From positions 124,001-188,000 of the forward strand of contig NZ_FMZZ01000006.1 of assembly GCF_900101685.1 (NCBI RefSeq): a stretch of 64,000 bases of DNA, written 5' to 3'. The notes under the pieces are model-generated. The model worked only from the letters and a program-made list of their open reading frames with translations. It was not told the origin of the DNA and searched no databases. The DNA comes from Actinokineospora iranica (lineage in GTDB: Bacteria > Actinomycetota > Actinomycetes > Mycobacteriales > Pseudonocardiaceae). Below are positions 44,937 through 53,632 of the stretch, one piece after another; positions within the stretch are counted from its first letter, which is position 1; every line of letters begins with the position of its first letter. The position numbers and the translations under genes were made by a program.

Positions 44937-45072
44937 GGGCATAGAGCACATCACCGGACATGTGTACCGCAAGACCGTTCCGTGTTCTGTGCGTTATGTC
45001 ACCGCAACCTTTCACGCGCTGTCACGTCCCTGACCTGCGCCGTGACCATTCCGTAGCCAACGCGGCAGACCA

Positions 45073-45201
45073 CTACAAAGTTAACAATCGTCGGCTCACC
45101 CAGCCGTGGTCGTGGAAATGCGGCTGGAACAGGTCCCGGACGATCGTCTCCTCGGTCTGTCCCTCCACCAGGAAGTGCAGGCGCCTGGCTCGATCAGCCA
45201 T
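45073..45201 (-). pseudogene. Truncated DUF4276 gene (5' fragment)
   Basis: A 42-codon remnant: the ATG overlaps the AAA ATPase end by 8 bp (ATGGCTGA) and encodes LHFLVEGQTEETIVRDLFQP, the characteristic N-terminus of DUF4276 (TOPRIM-like) proteins. The frame ends at TAG after HFHDHGWVSRRLLTL, whereas the family usually runs to about 200 residues. No continuation of the domain is seen in the 130 bp that follow before the zinc-ribbon gene. The pair is therefore broken by a deletion. Confidence 0.75.
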
Positions 45202-46315
45202 GGAGGCTGGTTCCTCCGGCTCCGGGGCGGCCGCCGATCAGGTTCTTCTCCCACAGCTCACCCAGGGAGTATTCGGACAGCCAGGCGCTCAGGCGCTCGC
45301 GGTCCGGACGGCTGAACACGGAATTGCCGTCGACCCGCTCGACCACGATCAGGTCGTCGATCTGGAACTGGTTCATCAGCGTGACCGACTGGGTGGCCAG
45401 GAGCACCTGGCTGCGGGTCGCGGCTTGGCGAAGGAGTCCGGCCAACTGCACGATGGCGTAAAGGTGCAGGCCCAGTTCCGGTTCGTCCAGCACCAGGAGA
45501 GCTGGCAGGTTGGGCTGTAGCAGCAGGGTCGCGAGGCAGACGAAGCGCAGTGTTCCGTCCGACATCTGGTCGGCGGAGAAGACCGCGTCCGAGTCCGTCT
45601 GACGCCATCGGAGGCGGATACGGTCGCCCGCTTCTGGGGCCAGGACGAAGTCCCTGAAGAAGGGGGCTACCTGCCGGATGGCGGCGAGTATGCGCCGGTA
45701 TGCGGCACGAGAGGCAGTGTCGTCGTGGTCGCGCAGGGCGAGCAAAACCGCCGCCAGATTGCCCGCGTTGTTCCTCAGGGCGAGGTTGTCCGCGGTCGGC
45801 ACCAACTGCTTCACCGGGGCGTCCCGACTCGTGTCGTGGAAGTGGAACACCCGGCAGTCGTGGAGCAGATCGAGCACGTACGAGGCGACGGACGGCCCAT
45901 CGCCGCCTGCCTCCAAGAGCCGGCTTTCCCGGTGGCCGCGCCCAAGCAACTTCGTGTACGGCTTGAGGTGACCTGCGCCCCGGAAGGCCACCGTTTCCGA
46001 CAAGAAAATCAGTTCATCGTTCGCGGCGGGGACAAGCAGCGCCTCGTAGCCGTTCTTGGCTCCGTCCAGCCGCAGCTTGATGCCCCTGTCGGACGCCTTC
46101 CGGTTGAGCAGGGCCGACGCCCCGCCGTTAAGGCCGACGAACAGCCCTAGCTCGGCGTCCGCGATACGCCCCAGAAGTTCCAGCGCGCGGATGAAGTTGC
46201 TCTTTCCCGCGCCGTTGGCGCCGACCAGGACGTTGAGGCTGCCCAACCGGATCGTGGCGTGCTCGATCGAGGTGTAGCCCTCGACCTCGATCTCGTTGAG
46301 CACGCCGTCCGCCAT
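45194..46315 (-). CDS. AAA-family ABC-type ATPase (RecF/OLD-like)
   Basis: A 373-residue ATPase. Walker A is GANGAGKSN near residue 32. The signature-like MSDGTLRFVCLATLL and Walker B LLVLDEPELGLHL are intact, with a D-loop His. The middle holds a helical insert. This protein type is often paired with a DUF4276 (TOPRIM-like) effector in predicted phage-defence or nuclease systems; here only the start of that partner remains. The ATPase looks complete and could still act alone or be idle. Confidence 0.88.
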   Translation of the reverse strand: MADGVLNEIEVEGYTSIEHATIRLGSLNVLVGANGAGKSNFIRALELLGRIADAELGLFVGLNGGASALLNRKASDRGIKLRLDGAKNGYEALLVPAANDELIFLSETVAFRGAGHLKPYTKLLGRGHRESRLLEAGGDGPSVASYVLDLLHDCRVFHFHDTSRDAPVKQLVPTADNLALRNNAGNLAAVLLALRDHDDTASRAAYRRILAAIRQVAPFFRDFVLAPEAGDRIRLRWRQTDSDAVFSADQMSDGTLRFVCLATLLLQPNLPALLVLDEPELGLHLYAIVQLAGLLRQAATRSQVLLATQSVTLMNQFQIDDLIVVERVDGNSVFSRPDRERLSAWLSEYSLGELWEKNLIGGRPGAGGTSLHG

Positions 46316-46370
46316 GGGATCAACTCTACGACTGGCGGCGAAGCCTGGGCTTCGCCGCCAGCCGTTCGGG

Positions 46371-47240
46371 TCAGGCGCGGTCGCGGATGGCGGCGGCGAC
46401 GGCGAGGACTCGGCGGGCGTTGTCGACGTGCAGGTTTTCGATCATGCGGCCGTCGACGGTGACTACGCCTCGGCCTTCGCGGGTGGCGGCTTCGAACGCC
46501 TCGATGATTTTCTCGGAGTGGGCGATCTCGGCGTCGGAGGGGGCGAAGATCCGGTTGCACGGCTCCAGTTGGCCGGGGTGGATCAGGGTCTTGCCGTCGA
46601 AGCCGAACTGCCTGCCCTGCAGGCACTCCTCGGCGAAGCCGTCGAGGTCCTTCACGTCGTTGTAGACGCCGTCGAGGATGACCTTGCCGGTCGCGCGGGC
46701 GGCCAGCAGCGCCAGCGACAGGCCGCCGAGCAGGGGGGCGCGGCCGGGGACGTGCTCGGCGTGCAACTCCTTGGCCAGGTCGTTGGTGCCCATCACCAGC
46801 ACCGACAGCCGCTCGCTGGCCGCGGCGATGTCGTAGGCGTGCAGCATCGCGATGGGGGTCTCGACCATCGCCCAGATGGCGGTCTTGTCGGGGGCGCCCG
46901 CGGCCTCCAGGGACCGCTCGATGGCGTGCACCTCGGCCGCGGAGTTGACCTTCGGCACGACGATCGCGTCCGGGCCCGCCTCGGCGGCGGCCCGGATGTC
47001 GTCGGCGTGCCACTCGGTGTCCAGGCCGTTGACCCGGATGGTCAGCTCGCGGCGGCCGTACTCCCCGGACGCAGCGGCCTCGCAGACCCTCTTACGGCCG
47101 TCAGCCTTGGCGTCAGGTGCTACGGAGTCCTCTAGGTCAAGGATAAGAGCGTCCGCGTCGAGGGTCTTGGCCTTCTCCAACGCGCGCTCGTTAGCGCCCG
47201 GCATGTAGAGCACCGAGCGGCGGGGTCGCAGTTCAGCCAT
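46371..47240 (-). CDS. CitE-like CoA-ester lyase
   Basis: A 289-residue TIM-barrel lyase of the HpcH/HpaI (CitE) family. It has [32 protein letters not shown] (substrate/Mg-binding Glu-Asp), [12 protein letters not shown] and [15 protein letters not shown]. It cleaves or forms a 3-hydroxy-acyl-CoA such as a malyl-CoA analogue; there is no citrate lyase alpha or gamma subunit nearby, so it is not a citrate lyase. Start overlaps the preceding lyase gene by 8 bp (ATGGCTGA). Confidence 0.9.
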   Translation of the reverse strand: MAELRPRRSVLYMPGANERALEKAKTLDADALILDLEDSVAPDAKADGRKRVCEAAASGEYGRRELTIRVNGLDTEWHADDIRAAAEAGPDAIVVPKVNSAAEVHAIERSLEAAGAPDKTAIWAMVETPIAMLHAYDIAAASERLSVLVMGTNDLAKELHAEHVPGRAPLLGGLSLALLAARATGKVILDGVYNDVKDLDGFAEECLQGRQFGFDGKTLIHPGQLEPCNRIFAPSDAEIAHSEKIIEAFEAATREGRGVVTVDGRMIENLHVDNARRVLAVAAAIRDRA

Positions 47241-48324
47241 TGGCCAGAGCCTCCTGAGATTTCACAGCAGCGGCCTCGGCGACATAGGCCTCTGCCAGTT
47301 CGGGGTCGCGGGCGGCGAGGGCGTCGGCGAGTTCGGCCACCACGCGGCACTGCTTGACGGTCGCGTCGTCCTGCATCTTGCCGTCGATCATGACCGCGCC
47401 GGTGCCGTCGCCCATGGCGTCGATGACCCGGCGCGCCCACGCCACGTCGGCGGGGGCGGGCGAGAACACCTTCTTGGCGATCGCGATCTGCTTGGGGTGC
47501 AGGCTCCACGCGCCGACGCAGCCGAGCAGGAACGCGTTGCGGAACTGGTCCTCGCAGGCCACGACGTCGGCGATGTCGCCGAACGGGCCGTAGTAGGGCA
47601 GGATTCCGGCGCCCGCGCAGGCGTCGACCATGCGCGCGACGGTGTAGTGCCACAGGTCCTGCTGGTAGGTCGCGCGGCCGGTGGTGAGGTCGTCGCCGGT
47701 CGGGTCTTCGCGGACCAGGTAGCCGGGGTGGCCGCCGCCGACGCGGGTGGTCTTCATCCGGCGGCTCGCGGCCAGGTCGGCCGGGCCGAGCGAGATGCCC
47801 TGCATCCGGGGGCTGGCGGTGGCGATCTCCTCGACGTTGGCCACGCCGCTGGCGGTCTCCAGGATCGCGTGCACCAGCAGCGGCCGGGTCAGGCCCGCGC
47901 GGGCCTCCAGCTGCGCCAGGAGCCGGTCGACGTAGTGGATGTCGGCCGCGCCCTCGACCTTGGGGACCATGATCACGTCGAGCTTGTCGCCGATCTCGGT
48001 GACCAGGGTGATCAGGTCGTCGAGCACCCACGGCGAGTCGAGGCTGTTGATCCGGGTCCAGAGCTGGGTGTCGCCGAAGTCGGTCGCGCGGGCGATCTTG
48101 ACCAGGCCCGCGCGCGCGGCCTCCTTGCGGTCGGCGCGGACCGCGTCCTCCAGGTTCCCCAGCACGACGTCGGCCTGCGCGGCCATGTCGGGAACCTTCG
48201 CGGCCATCTTCTCGTTGCTCGGGTCGAAGAAGTGGATCATGCGGGAGGGCCGGAACGGGATCTCCCGCACCGGCTCGGGCGCACCTACCGCGAGCGGGCG
48301 GAAGAAGTCCTTCGGTGAACGCAT
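47233..48324 (-). CDS. HpcH/HpaI (malyl-CoA lyase-like) CoA-ester lyase
   Basis: A 363-residue lyase, longer than its neighbour and closer to malyl/beta-methylmalyl-CoA lyases. Motifs include [68 protein letters not shown] and [18 protein letters not shown] at 48324 with GGAGG 5 bases upstream. It precedes the shorter CitE-like gene in an overlapping pair; together they suggest a C4/C5-dicarboxylic acyl-CoA pathway. Confidence 0.9.
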   Translation of the reverse strand: MRSPKDFFRPLAVGAPEPVREIPFRPSRMIHFFDPSNEKMAAKVPDMAAQADVVLGNLEDAVRADRKEAARAGLVKIARATDFGDTQLWTRINSLDSPWVLDDLITLVTEIGDKLDVIMVPKVEGAADIHYVDRLLAQLEARAGLTRPLLVHAILETASGVANVEEIATASPRMQGISLGPADLAASRRMKTTRVGGGHPGYLVREDPTGDDLTTGRATYQQDLWHYTVARMVDACAGAGILPYYGPFGDIADVVACEDQFRNAFLLGCVGAWSLHPKQIAIAKKVFSPAPADVAWARRVIDAMGDGTGAVMIDGKMQDDATVKQCRVVAELADALAARDPELAEAYVAEAAAVKSQEALANG

Positions 48325-48439
48325 CGAGCCTCCGTTCGGTACGGGGTTAACCAGCCGGTAACCGTGTAAGAGTTGTAGTCGACCACGCCGCCCACTGGAC
48401 CGCCATTGTGGCCAGTGCGACACGTGAGGATCAGCCCCC

Positions 48440-49309
48440 ATGACGATCGTCCCGCCCACCTTCGGCCAGCACTTCACCGAGGAGGGCGAGCTGCGCTGGC
48501 TGGCCGGGCTGCCCGGTCTCGCCGACCGCCTGCTCGACCGCTGGGACCTGACCCGCGACGGCGGCCCGTGGCACGGGTTCGTCGCCCTGGTGCTCCCGGT
48601 CCGCCGCGCCGACGGGACTCCGGCGGTCCTCAAGCTGGGATGGCCGCACCCGGAGGCAGAGCACGAGGCGCTGGCACTGTCCCTGTGGGACGGCCAGGGC
48701 GCCGTCCGCCTGTTCGAGCACGACCCGGGCGACTGGGCGATGCTGCTCGAACGCCTGCACGGCGACCACTCGCTGCTCGACGAGCCGATCGACACCGCCC
48801 TCGACGTCATCGGCGGCCTGATCCGCAGGCTCGACCGCCCCGCCCCGCCGCGGGTCGTGACCCTGCGCGACGTCGCGGCGCGGATGGTCCACGAGCTGCC
48901 AGAGGACAACGAAGAAGAGGACTTCCCCGTGCCGCCCGACCTGGTCGAACAGGCCGTGGCCTACTGCGCCGAACTCGGCCCGACCGCGGCGAGCCGGCTG
49001 GTCAACCAGGACCTGCACTACGAGAACGTGCTGCGCGGCGAGCGCGAGCCGTGGCTGGTGATCGACCCCAAGCCGATCGCGGGCGACCCGGAGTGGGGTC
49101 TGATCGCGCTGCTGTGGAACCGCTGGACCGACGCCGTCACCGACCGCCTGGACCACCTGGTCGACCTGACCGGCGCCGACCCCGACCGCGCCCGGCGCTG
49201 GACCTTCGTGCGCGCGGTGGAGAACTGGCTCGGGGCCGAAGAGGACGAGGACAACCCGATCGACCCGGCCGCCGCCCGCGCGGCGGCCATCGCCAAAGCC
49301 CTGGCCTAG
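48440..49309 (+). CDS. Aminoglycoside/hydroxyurea phosphotransferase-like protein
   Basis: A 289-residue APH(6)/hydroxyurea kinase-type protein. ATP-side Lys lies in [20 protein letters not shown]; the catalytic loop is [10 protein letters not shown], with Asn-Gln replacing the common His-Gly but the Asp and Asn kept; the metal motif is [17 protein letters not shown]. Members phosphorylate streptomycin or hydroxyurea in producers, but many are of unknown substrate. It is divergent from the CitE operon and has no antibiotic cluster nearby. Confidence 0.82.
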   Translation: MTIVPPTFGQHFTEEGELRWLAGLPGLADRLLDRWDLTRDGGPWHGFVALVLPVRRADGTPAVLKLGWPHPEAEHEALALSLWDGQGAVRLFEHDPGDWAMLLERLHGDHSLLDEPIDTALDVIGGLIRRLDRPAPPRVVTLRDVAARMVHELPEDNEEEDFPVPPDLVEQAVAYCAELGPTAASRLVNQDLHYENVLRGEREPWLVIDPKPIAGDPEWGLIALLWNRWTDAVTDRLDHLVDLTGADPDRARRWTFVRAVENWLGAEEDEDNPIDPAAARAAAIAKALA

Positions 49310-49376
49310 CCGCTTGCCTGAGTGCTGATAAGCACGTCGAAGGGTGGGTTTACCGAGGTGCGGTTAGCCTGGCCGC

Positions 49377-50645
49377 GTGCCAGGCATGAGCAAGGTCTTC
49401 GCCGCGCAACTGCTGGGTCTGCCCGTGTTCGGGCCGGACGGCGAGTCCATCGGCAAGATCCGCGACCTGGTCGCCGGGCTGCGCGTCGACGGGCAGCCGC
49501 CGCGGGTGCTGGGCATCGTGGTCGAGCTGGCGACCCGCAGGCGGATCTTCGTGCCGATGCTGCGGGTGGCGAGCATCGAGCCGAACGCGATCACCCTCGC
49601 CACCGGCTCGGTCAACCTGCGGCACTTCACCCAGCGCCCCAACGAGGTCTTGGTGGTCGGGCAGCTGCTGGACGCGCGGGTCGAGGTGGTGTCGACCGGC
49701 GCGTCCGCGGTCGTGGTGGACACCGCGATGGAGCCGACCCGCACCAGGGACTGGGTGCTGGGCCGGGTCGCGATCCGCGAGCGCACGGGACGGCTGGGCA
49801 GGCGCGGGCCGATCGAGGTGCTGGCCTGGTCGCAGATCCGGGCGCCGGGGATCACCGAGCTGACCGGGCAGCCGCAGGCCGCGCACCAGCTGCTCGCGGT
49901 GTTCGACACCATGCGCGCGGCCGACGTCGCCACCGCGCTGCAGAACCTGCCGGTGAAGCGCCGCTACGAGGTGGCCGACGCCCTCGACGACGAGCGCCTC
50001 GCCGACGTCATCGAGGAACTTCCCGAGGACGACCAGAAGGACCTGCTGCGGCACCTGGACGAGGAACGCGCGGCCGACGTCCTGGAGGCGATGGACCCCG
50101 ACGACGCCGCCGACCTGCTCGCCGAGCTGCCCGAGGGCGACAAGAACCGCCTGCTGGAGCTGATGGCGCCCGAGGAGTCCGCGCCGGTGCGGCGGCTCTT
50201 GGCGTACTCGTCGGACACCGCGGGCGGCCTGATGACCCCCGAGCCGATCGTGCTGACCCCGGACGCGCCGATCGCCGAGGCGCTGGCGCGGGTGCGCACC
50301 CCCGACATCCCCCCGGCGCTTGCCAGCATGGTCTTCGTCTGCCGCCCACCGTCAGCGACGCCTACCGGCCGCTACCTGGGCTGCGTGCATATCCAGCGGC
50401 TCTTGCGCGAACCGCCGTTCGAGCTGGTGGCCGGGGCCGTGGACACCGAACTCACGAGCCTGCGGCCGACCGACTCCCTGATCGAGGTCACCCGGTTCTT
50501 CGCGACCTACAACCTGGTGTGCGCGCCGGTCGTGGACGACGAGGACCACCTGGTCGGCGCGGTGACCGTGGACGATGTGCTCGACCACCTGCTGCCCGAC
50601 AACTGGCGGGAACGCGCGTCCGAGCCGGAGGATGCCGATGCCTGA
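49377..50645 (+). CDS. MgtE N-domain/CBS regulatory protein (Rv1232c-like)
   Basis: A 422-residue cytosolic protein. The PRC-barrel-like start (residues 1-90, LLGLPVFGPDGESIGKIRDL) and a second related segment are followed by an MgtE N domain (DEERLADVIEELPEDDQKDL onward, 190-260) and a CBS pair (270-410). There is no transmembrane transport domain, so it cannot itself be a Mg2+ channel. It could sense Mg2+ for another transporter. Start GTG 49377 or ATG 49386. The next start overlaps its end by 8 bp. Confidence 0.87.
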   Translation: MPGMSKVFAAQLLGLPVFGPDGESIGKIRDLVAGLRVDGQPPRVLGIVVELATRRRIFVPMLRVASIEPNAITLATGSVNLRHFTQRPNEVLVVGQLLDARVEVVSTGASAVVVDTAMEPTRTRDWVLGRVAIRERTGRLGRRGPIEVLAWSQIRAPGITELTGQPQAAHQLLAVFDTMRAADVATALQNLPVKRRYEVADALDDERLADVIEELPEDDQKDLLRHLDEERAADVLEAMDPDDAADLLAELPEGDKNRLLELMAPEESAPVRRLLAYSSDTAGGLMTPEPIVLTPDAPIAEALARVRTPDIPPALASMVFVCRPPSATPTGRYLGCVHIQRLLREPPFELVAGAVDTELTSLRPTDSLIEVTRFFATYNLVCAPVVDDEDHLVGAVTVDDVLDHLLPDNWRERASEPEDADA

Positions 50646-51174
50646 GCCGACGTACCGCAGGCGGCTGGACCAGCCGCGCGCTCCCCGGGGGCTGCGGTTC
50701 TCCATCGACCCGGACGCCTTCGGGCGGTTCTCCGAGCGGCTGGCGCGCTTCCTGGGCACCGGCAGGTTCCTGTTCTGGCAGACGCTGCTCGTGGTGGCGT
50801 GGATCTCGGTGAACCTGGTCGCGGTGTCGCTGCGCTGGGACCCGTACCCGTTCATCCTGCTCAACCTGGCGTTCTCGACCCAGGCCGCGTACGCGGCGCC
50901 GCTGATCCTGCTCGCGCAGAACCGGCAGGACGACCGGGACCGGGTGTCGCTGGAGGAAGACCGGGCGCGGGCGGCGCAGACCAAAGCCGACACCGAGTTC
51001 CTGGCCAGGGAGCTCGCCGCGCTGCGGCTCGCCGTCGGCGAGGTGGCCACACGGGACTACCTGCGCGGCGAACTCGACAAGCTGCGCGGCGACCTCAAGG
51101 GCAAGCGCGGCAAGTCACGGCCCGCGGCGGACACGGCGCGTGACGACCCGAGGTGGGACGAGGTCAAGCCCTAG
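50638..51174 (+). CDS. DUF1003 membrane protein (Rv1231c-like)
   Basis: A 178-residue protein. The DUF1003 core has two helices (TLLVVAWISVNLVAVSL; FILLNLAFSTQAAYAAPLIL) framed by LARFLGTGRFLFWQ and LAQNRQDDRDR. A charged coiled-coil tail follows. ATG at 50638 with GGAGG 7 bases upstream; an ATG at 50632 is too close. It is coupled to the MgtE-N/CBS gene, as in mycobacteria, suggesting a shared role in cation homeostasis. Confidence 0.88.
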   Translation: MPEPTYRRRLDQPRAPRGLRFSIDPDAFGRFSERLARFLGTGRFLFWQTLLVVAWISVNLVAVSLRWDPYPFILLNLAFSTQAAYAAPLILLAQNRQDDRDRVSLEEDRARAAQTKADTEFLARELAALRLAVGEVATRDYLRGELDKLRGDLKGKRGKSRPAADTARDDPRWDEVKP

Positions 51175-51190
51175 GTTTTTCGAGACAGGC

Positions 51191-51643
51191 TTAGTCCACC
51201 AGCTTTCCGCAGAGTTCCCCGAGGTAGCGAAGTTGGTCGCGGTCCAATCGGGCGACGAAATGGCGCACGATGCCCGCGAGATGGGTGCGCGAAGCCGTGC
51301 GCAACACGTCGAGGCCATGTTCGGTGAGCGTGGCGACGACGCCGCGCCCGTCGCCCGCGACGCGTTCCCGCGCGACCATTCCAGCGCGTTCCAGACGATC
51401 GACCAAACGGGTAACGCCGGATCTGGAAAGCAGGACGGCATCAGCGAGTTCTGCCATTCGCAACTTGCGTTCCGGAGCTTCCGCGAGTTGGACGAGAACG
51501 TCGTATCCGCCCAGGGACAGACGTTGCTCGGCAACCAGTTCGGTCTCCAGCGAGCGAGTTATCCGAGCATGAGCGCGCAAAAACGTGCGCCACGCGTGGA
51601 GTTCTTCGCGAGTGGGCCGGGCGGACTGGTCCGGCACGGTCAA
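51191..51643 (-). CDS. MarR family transcriptional regulator
   Basis: A 150-residue winged-helix repressor. The DNA-binding core is LRMAELADAVLLSRSGVTRL and ERAGMVARERVAGDGRGVVA. TTG at 51643 follows GAGGAGG by 4 bases; GTG 51637 is an alternative. It is divergent from mrp, whose promoter may lie under its control, and is convergent with the DUF1003 gene. No efflux gene is linked. Confidence 0.9.
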   Translation of the reverse strand: MTVPDQSARPTREELHAWRTFLRAHARITRSLETELVAEQRLSLGGYDVLVQLAEAPERKLRMAELADAVLLSRSGVTRLVDRLERAGMVARERVAGDGRGVVATLTEHGLDVLRTASRTHLAGIVRHFVARLDRDQLRYLGELCGKLVD

Positions 51644-51712
51644 GGTTCCTCCTCGAGGCCCGAAACAGGTGGACGATGTTACGGAACGCGTCCACCCGAG
51701 CGCACAGCGCCC

Positions 51713-51741
51713 TTGACAATCGGATGTGGCGCGTGCCATCC
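51713..51741 (+). promoter_or_regulatory. Candidate mrp promoter
   Basis: A consensus -35 TTGACA (51713-51718), followed 17 bp later by a weak -10. A GGATG/CATCC inverted repeat (51723-51742) lies inside the spacer and could be the MarR operator. Position, 40 bp upstream of the mrp GTG, is suitable. Confidence 0.4.
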
Positions 51742-51780
51742 GCCCGACGCCTGCCCGCTACCCGCCCGTAGCATGATGGG

Positions 51781-52926
51781 GTGACCACTACCGAACAGGT
51801 TCCCGGTGTCGAGGCCGTGCGCAAGGCCCTGGCCGGTGTGCAGGACCCCGAGATCCACAAGCCGATCACCGACCTGGGCATGGTCAAGGACATCGTCGTG
51901 CACCCGGACGGCCGGGTCGACGTCGGCGTCTACCTCACCGTCGCGGGCTGCCCGCTCCGGGACAAGATCACCAAGGACGTCACGGCCGCGGTGTCCGCGC
52001 TGCCCGGCGTGCGCGCGGTCACCGTCGAACTCGACGTCATGAACGACGAGCAGCGCACCGCCCTGCGCAAGTCCCTGCGCGGCGACGCGGAAGAGCCGCG
52101 CATCCCGTTCGCCGAGCCGGGCTCGCTGACGCGGGTGTACTGCGTCGCGTCCGGCAAGGGCGGCGTGGGCAAGTCGAGCGTCACCGTCAACCTGGCGGTC
52201 GCCATGGCCGCGCGCGGGGTGAAGGTCGGCATCGTCGACGCCGACATCTACGGCCACTCCATCCCCCGCATGGTCGGCACGGCGGAAAAGCCGACCAAGG
52301 TCGAGAAGATGATCCTGCCGCCCCAGGCCAACGGCGTGAAGGTCATCTCCATCGGCATGTTCACCCCCGGCAACACCCCCGTGGTGTGGCGCGGCCCGAT
52401 GCTGCACCGCGCGCTGCAGCAGTTCCTCGCGGATGTCTTCTGGGGCGACCTGGACGTGCTGCTGCTCGACCTGCCGCCCGGCACCGGCGACATCGCCATC
52501 TCGGTGGCCCAGCTGATCCCGAACGCGGAGATCCTCGTCGTCACCACGCCGCAGCAGGCCGCCGCCGAGGTCGCCGAGCGCGCGGGCGCGATCGCGCTGC
52601 AGACCCGGCAGCGGGTCGCGGGGGTCATCGAGAACATGTCGTGGCTGGAGATGCCGGACGGCAGCCGCATGGACGTGTTCGGCTCCGGTGGCGGTCAGAT
52701 TGTCGCCGATTCGCTGTCCAAGGCGATGGGGGCCAAGGTTCCGCTGCTTGGGCAGGTGCCGCTTGACCCGCGCCTGCGCGAAGGTGGGGACGCTGGGGAG
52801 CCGCTGGTCAAGTCGACACCGGACGCGGCGGCGGCCAAGGTTCTGATCGACGTCGCGACGAAGCTGTCGGTTCGGGCCCGGGGGCTTGCCGGGCGGATGC
52901 TGTCGGTCTCTCCTGCTGGTCGCTGA
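51781..52926 (+). CDS. mrp: Mrp/ApbC-type Fe-S cluster carrier ATPase
   Basis: A 381-residue P-loop ATPase that binds and transfers [Fe-S] clusters. The N-terminal MIP18/DUF59 domain (residues 8-85, VQDPEIHKPITDLGMV) precedes the deviant Walker A GKGGVGKSSV and Walker B LLLDLPPGTGD. The CPxC motif found in many Mrp proteins after NMS is not present (NMSWLEMPDGSRMDVFGSGG), as in other actinobacterial homologues, so cluster binding would need other residues. Same order as Rv1229c relative to tatB. Confidence 0.93.
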   Translation: MTTTEQVPGVEAVRKALAGVQDPEIHKPITDLGMVKDIVVHPDGRVDVGVYLTVAGCPLRDKITKDVTAAVSALPGVRAVTVELDVMNDEQRTALRKSLRGDAEEPRIPFAEPGSLTRVYCVASGKGGVGKSSVTVNLAVAMAARGVKVGIVDADIYGHSIPRMVGTAEKPTKVEKMILPPQANGVKVISIGMFTPGNTPVVWRGPMLHRALQQFLADVFWGDLDVLLLDLPPGTGDIAISVAQLIPNAEILVVTTPQQAAAEVAERAGAIALQTRQRVAGVIENMSWLEMPDGSRMDVFGSGGGQIVADSLSKAMGAKVPLLGQVPLDPRLREGGDAGEPLVKSTPDAAAAKVLIDVATKLSVRARGLAGRMLSVSPAGR

Positions 52927-52928
52927 GG

Positions 52929-53171
52929 CCCATCGAGCACTGGGCGGGCGTCGGTGCGGCCTGGCAGGAACGTGGGTTCGCTGTTCCGCTCCCGCGAGCA
53001 CCTGGCAGGGCCGGGTCCGGCCTGGTAGAAGGGCGGGTGTGCTGGTCCGCTCCCACTGAGCACCCGGCGGGCCGGTGCCGGTTGACATGAGAGCCGGTTT
53101 GCCGCTCTGCCCCATCGAGCACCTGGCAGGGCCGGTGCCGGTTGGCAGGAAGGCGGGTTCGCTCGTCCGCC
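52929..53171 (+). repeat. Four degenerate ~60-bp tandem repeats related to the palindrome tail
   Basis: Units begin at about 52929, 52991, 53052 and 53111. Each has CCCAnnGAGCAC, then CTGGCAGGGCCGGTGCCGG and TTGGCAGGA, then GGGTTCGCTnGTCCGC with variation. The sequence CCCATCGAGCACCTGGC...GGTTGGCAGGA matches the end and tail of repeats A (16.6 kb) and B (22.3 kb). The array fills the gap between convergent mrp and tatB. Confidence 0.8.
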
Positions 53172-53212
53172 TATCTGGCGGCTGGCTGGGCTGGTGGCTG
53201 AGTGACCCTCGG

Positions 53213-53587
53213 TCAGGTTGCGTCGGGGTCGAACGGGGGGCGTTCTGGTTTGGGGGGGTCCGGCTTGGGCACGGGGGGCTGGGTGCTCGCGTAGCCGTTG
53301 GGTTTGACGCCGCCGTTGGTGTCGTCGCCGAAGAGTTGGTTGGCGACGATTTGTTTCGGGTCGAAGTTGCGGAGCTGTTGCAGGTCCTGCAAGGGTTTGC
53401 GTAGTTCGTCGAACTCTGGGCCCAATTCGGTTTTGAGCTGGTCTCGGGCGCCGGTGGCGAACTCTCGGGCCTTGCGGATGGAGCGGCCCAACCATGCTGC
53501 GGCTGCGGGTAGGCGCTCGGGGCCCAGGATGAACAGACCGGCGATGCCGAGTACGAGGATCTCGGCCCAGCCGATGCTCTCGAACAC
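53213..53587 (-). CDS. tatB: Sec-independent translocase protein TatB
   Basis: A 124-residue Tat component that recruits twin-arginine substrates with TatC. The single N-terminal helix and hinge, [27 protein letters not shown], is characteristic (Glu8 and the G-P hinge). An amphipathic helix and a Pro-rich disordered tail follow. It lies downstream of htrA by 45 bp, the same order as in mycobacteria. Confidence 0.93.
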   Translation of the reverse strand: MFESIGWAEILVLGIAGLFILGPERLPAAAAWLGRSIRKAREFATGARDQLKTELGPEFDELRKPLQDLQQLRNFDPKQIVANQLFGDDTNGGVKPNGYASTQPPVPKPDPPKPERPPFDPDAT

Positions 53588-53632
53588 CCTCGCTACCTCC
53601 GAACTAGGCCGCTACCGCACCAGAGTAGCCGG

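Noticed and set aside
48440-49309. Antibiotic resistance gene
   Set aside because: APH-like fold alone does not show resistance; the catalytic loop is altered and no antibiotic cluster is nearby.
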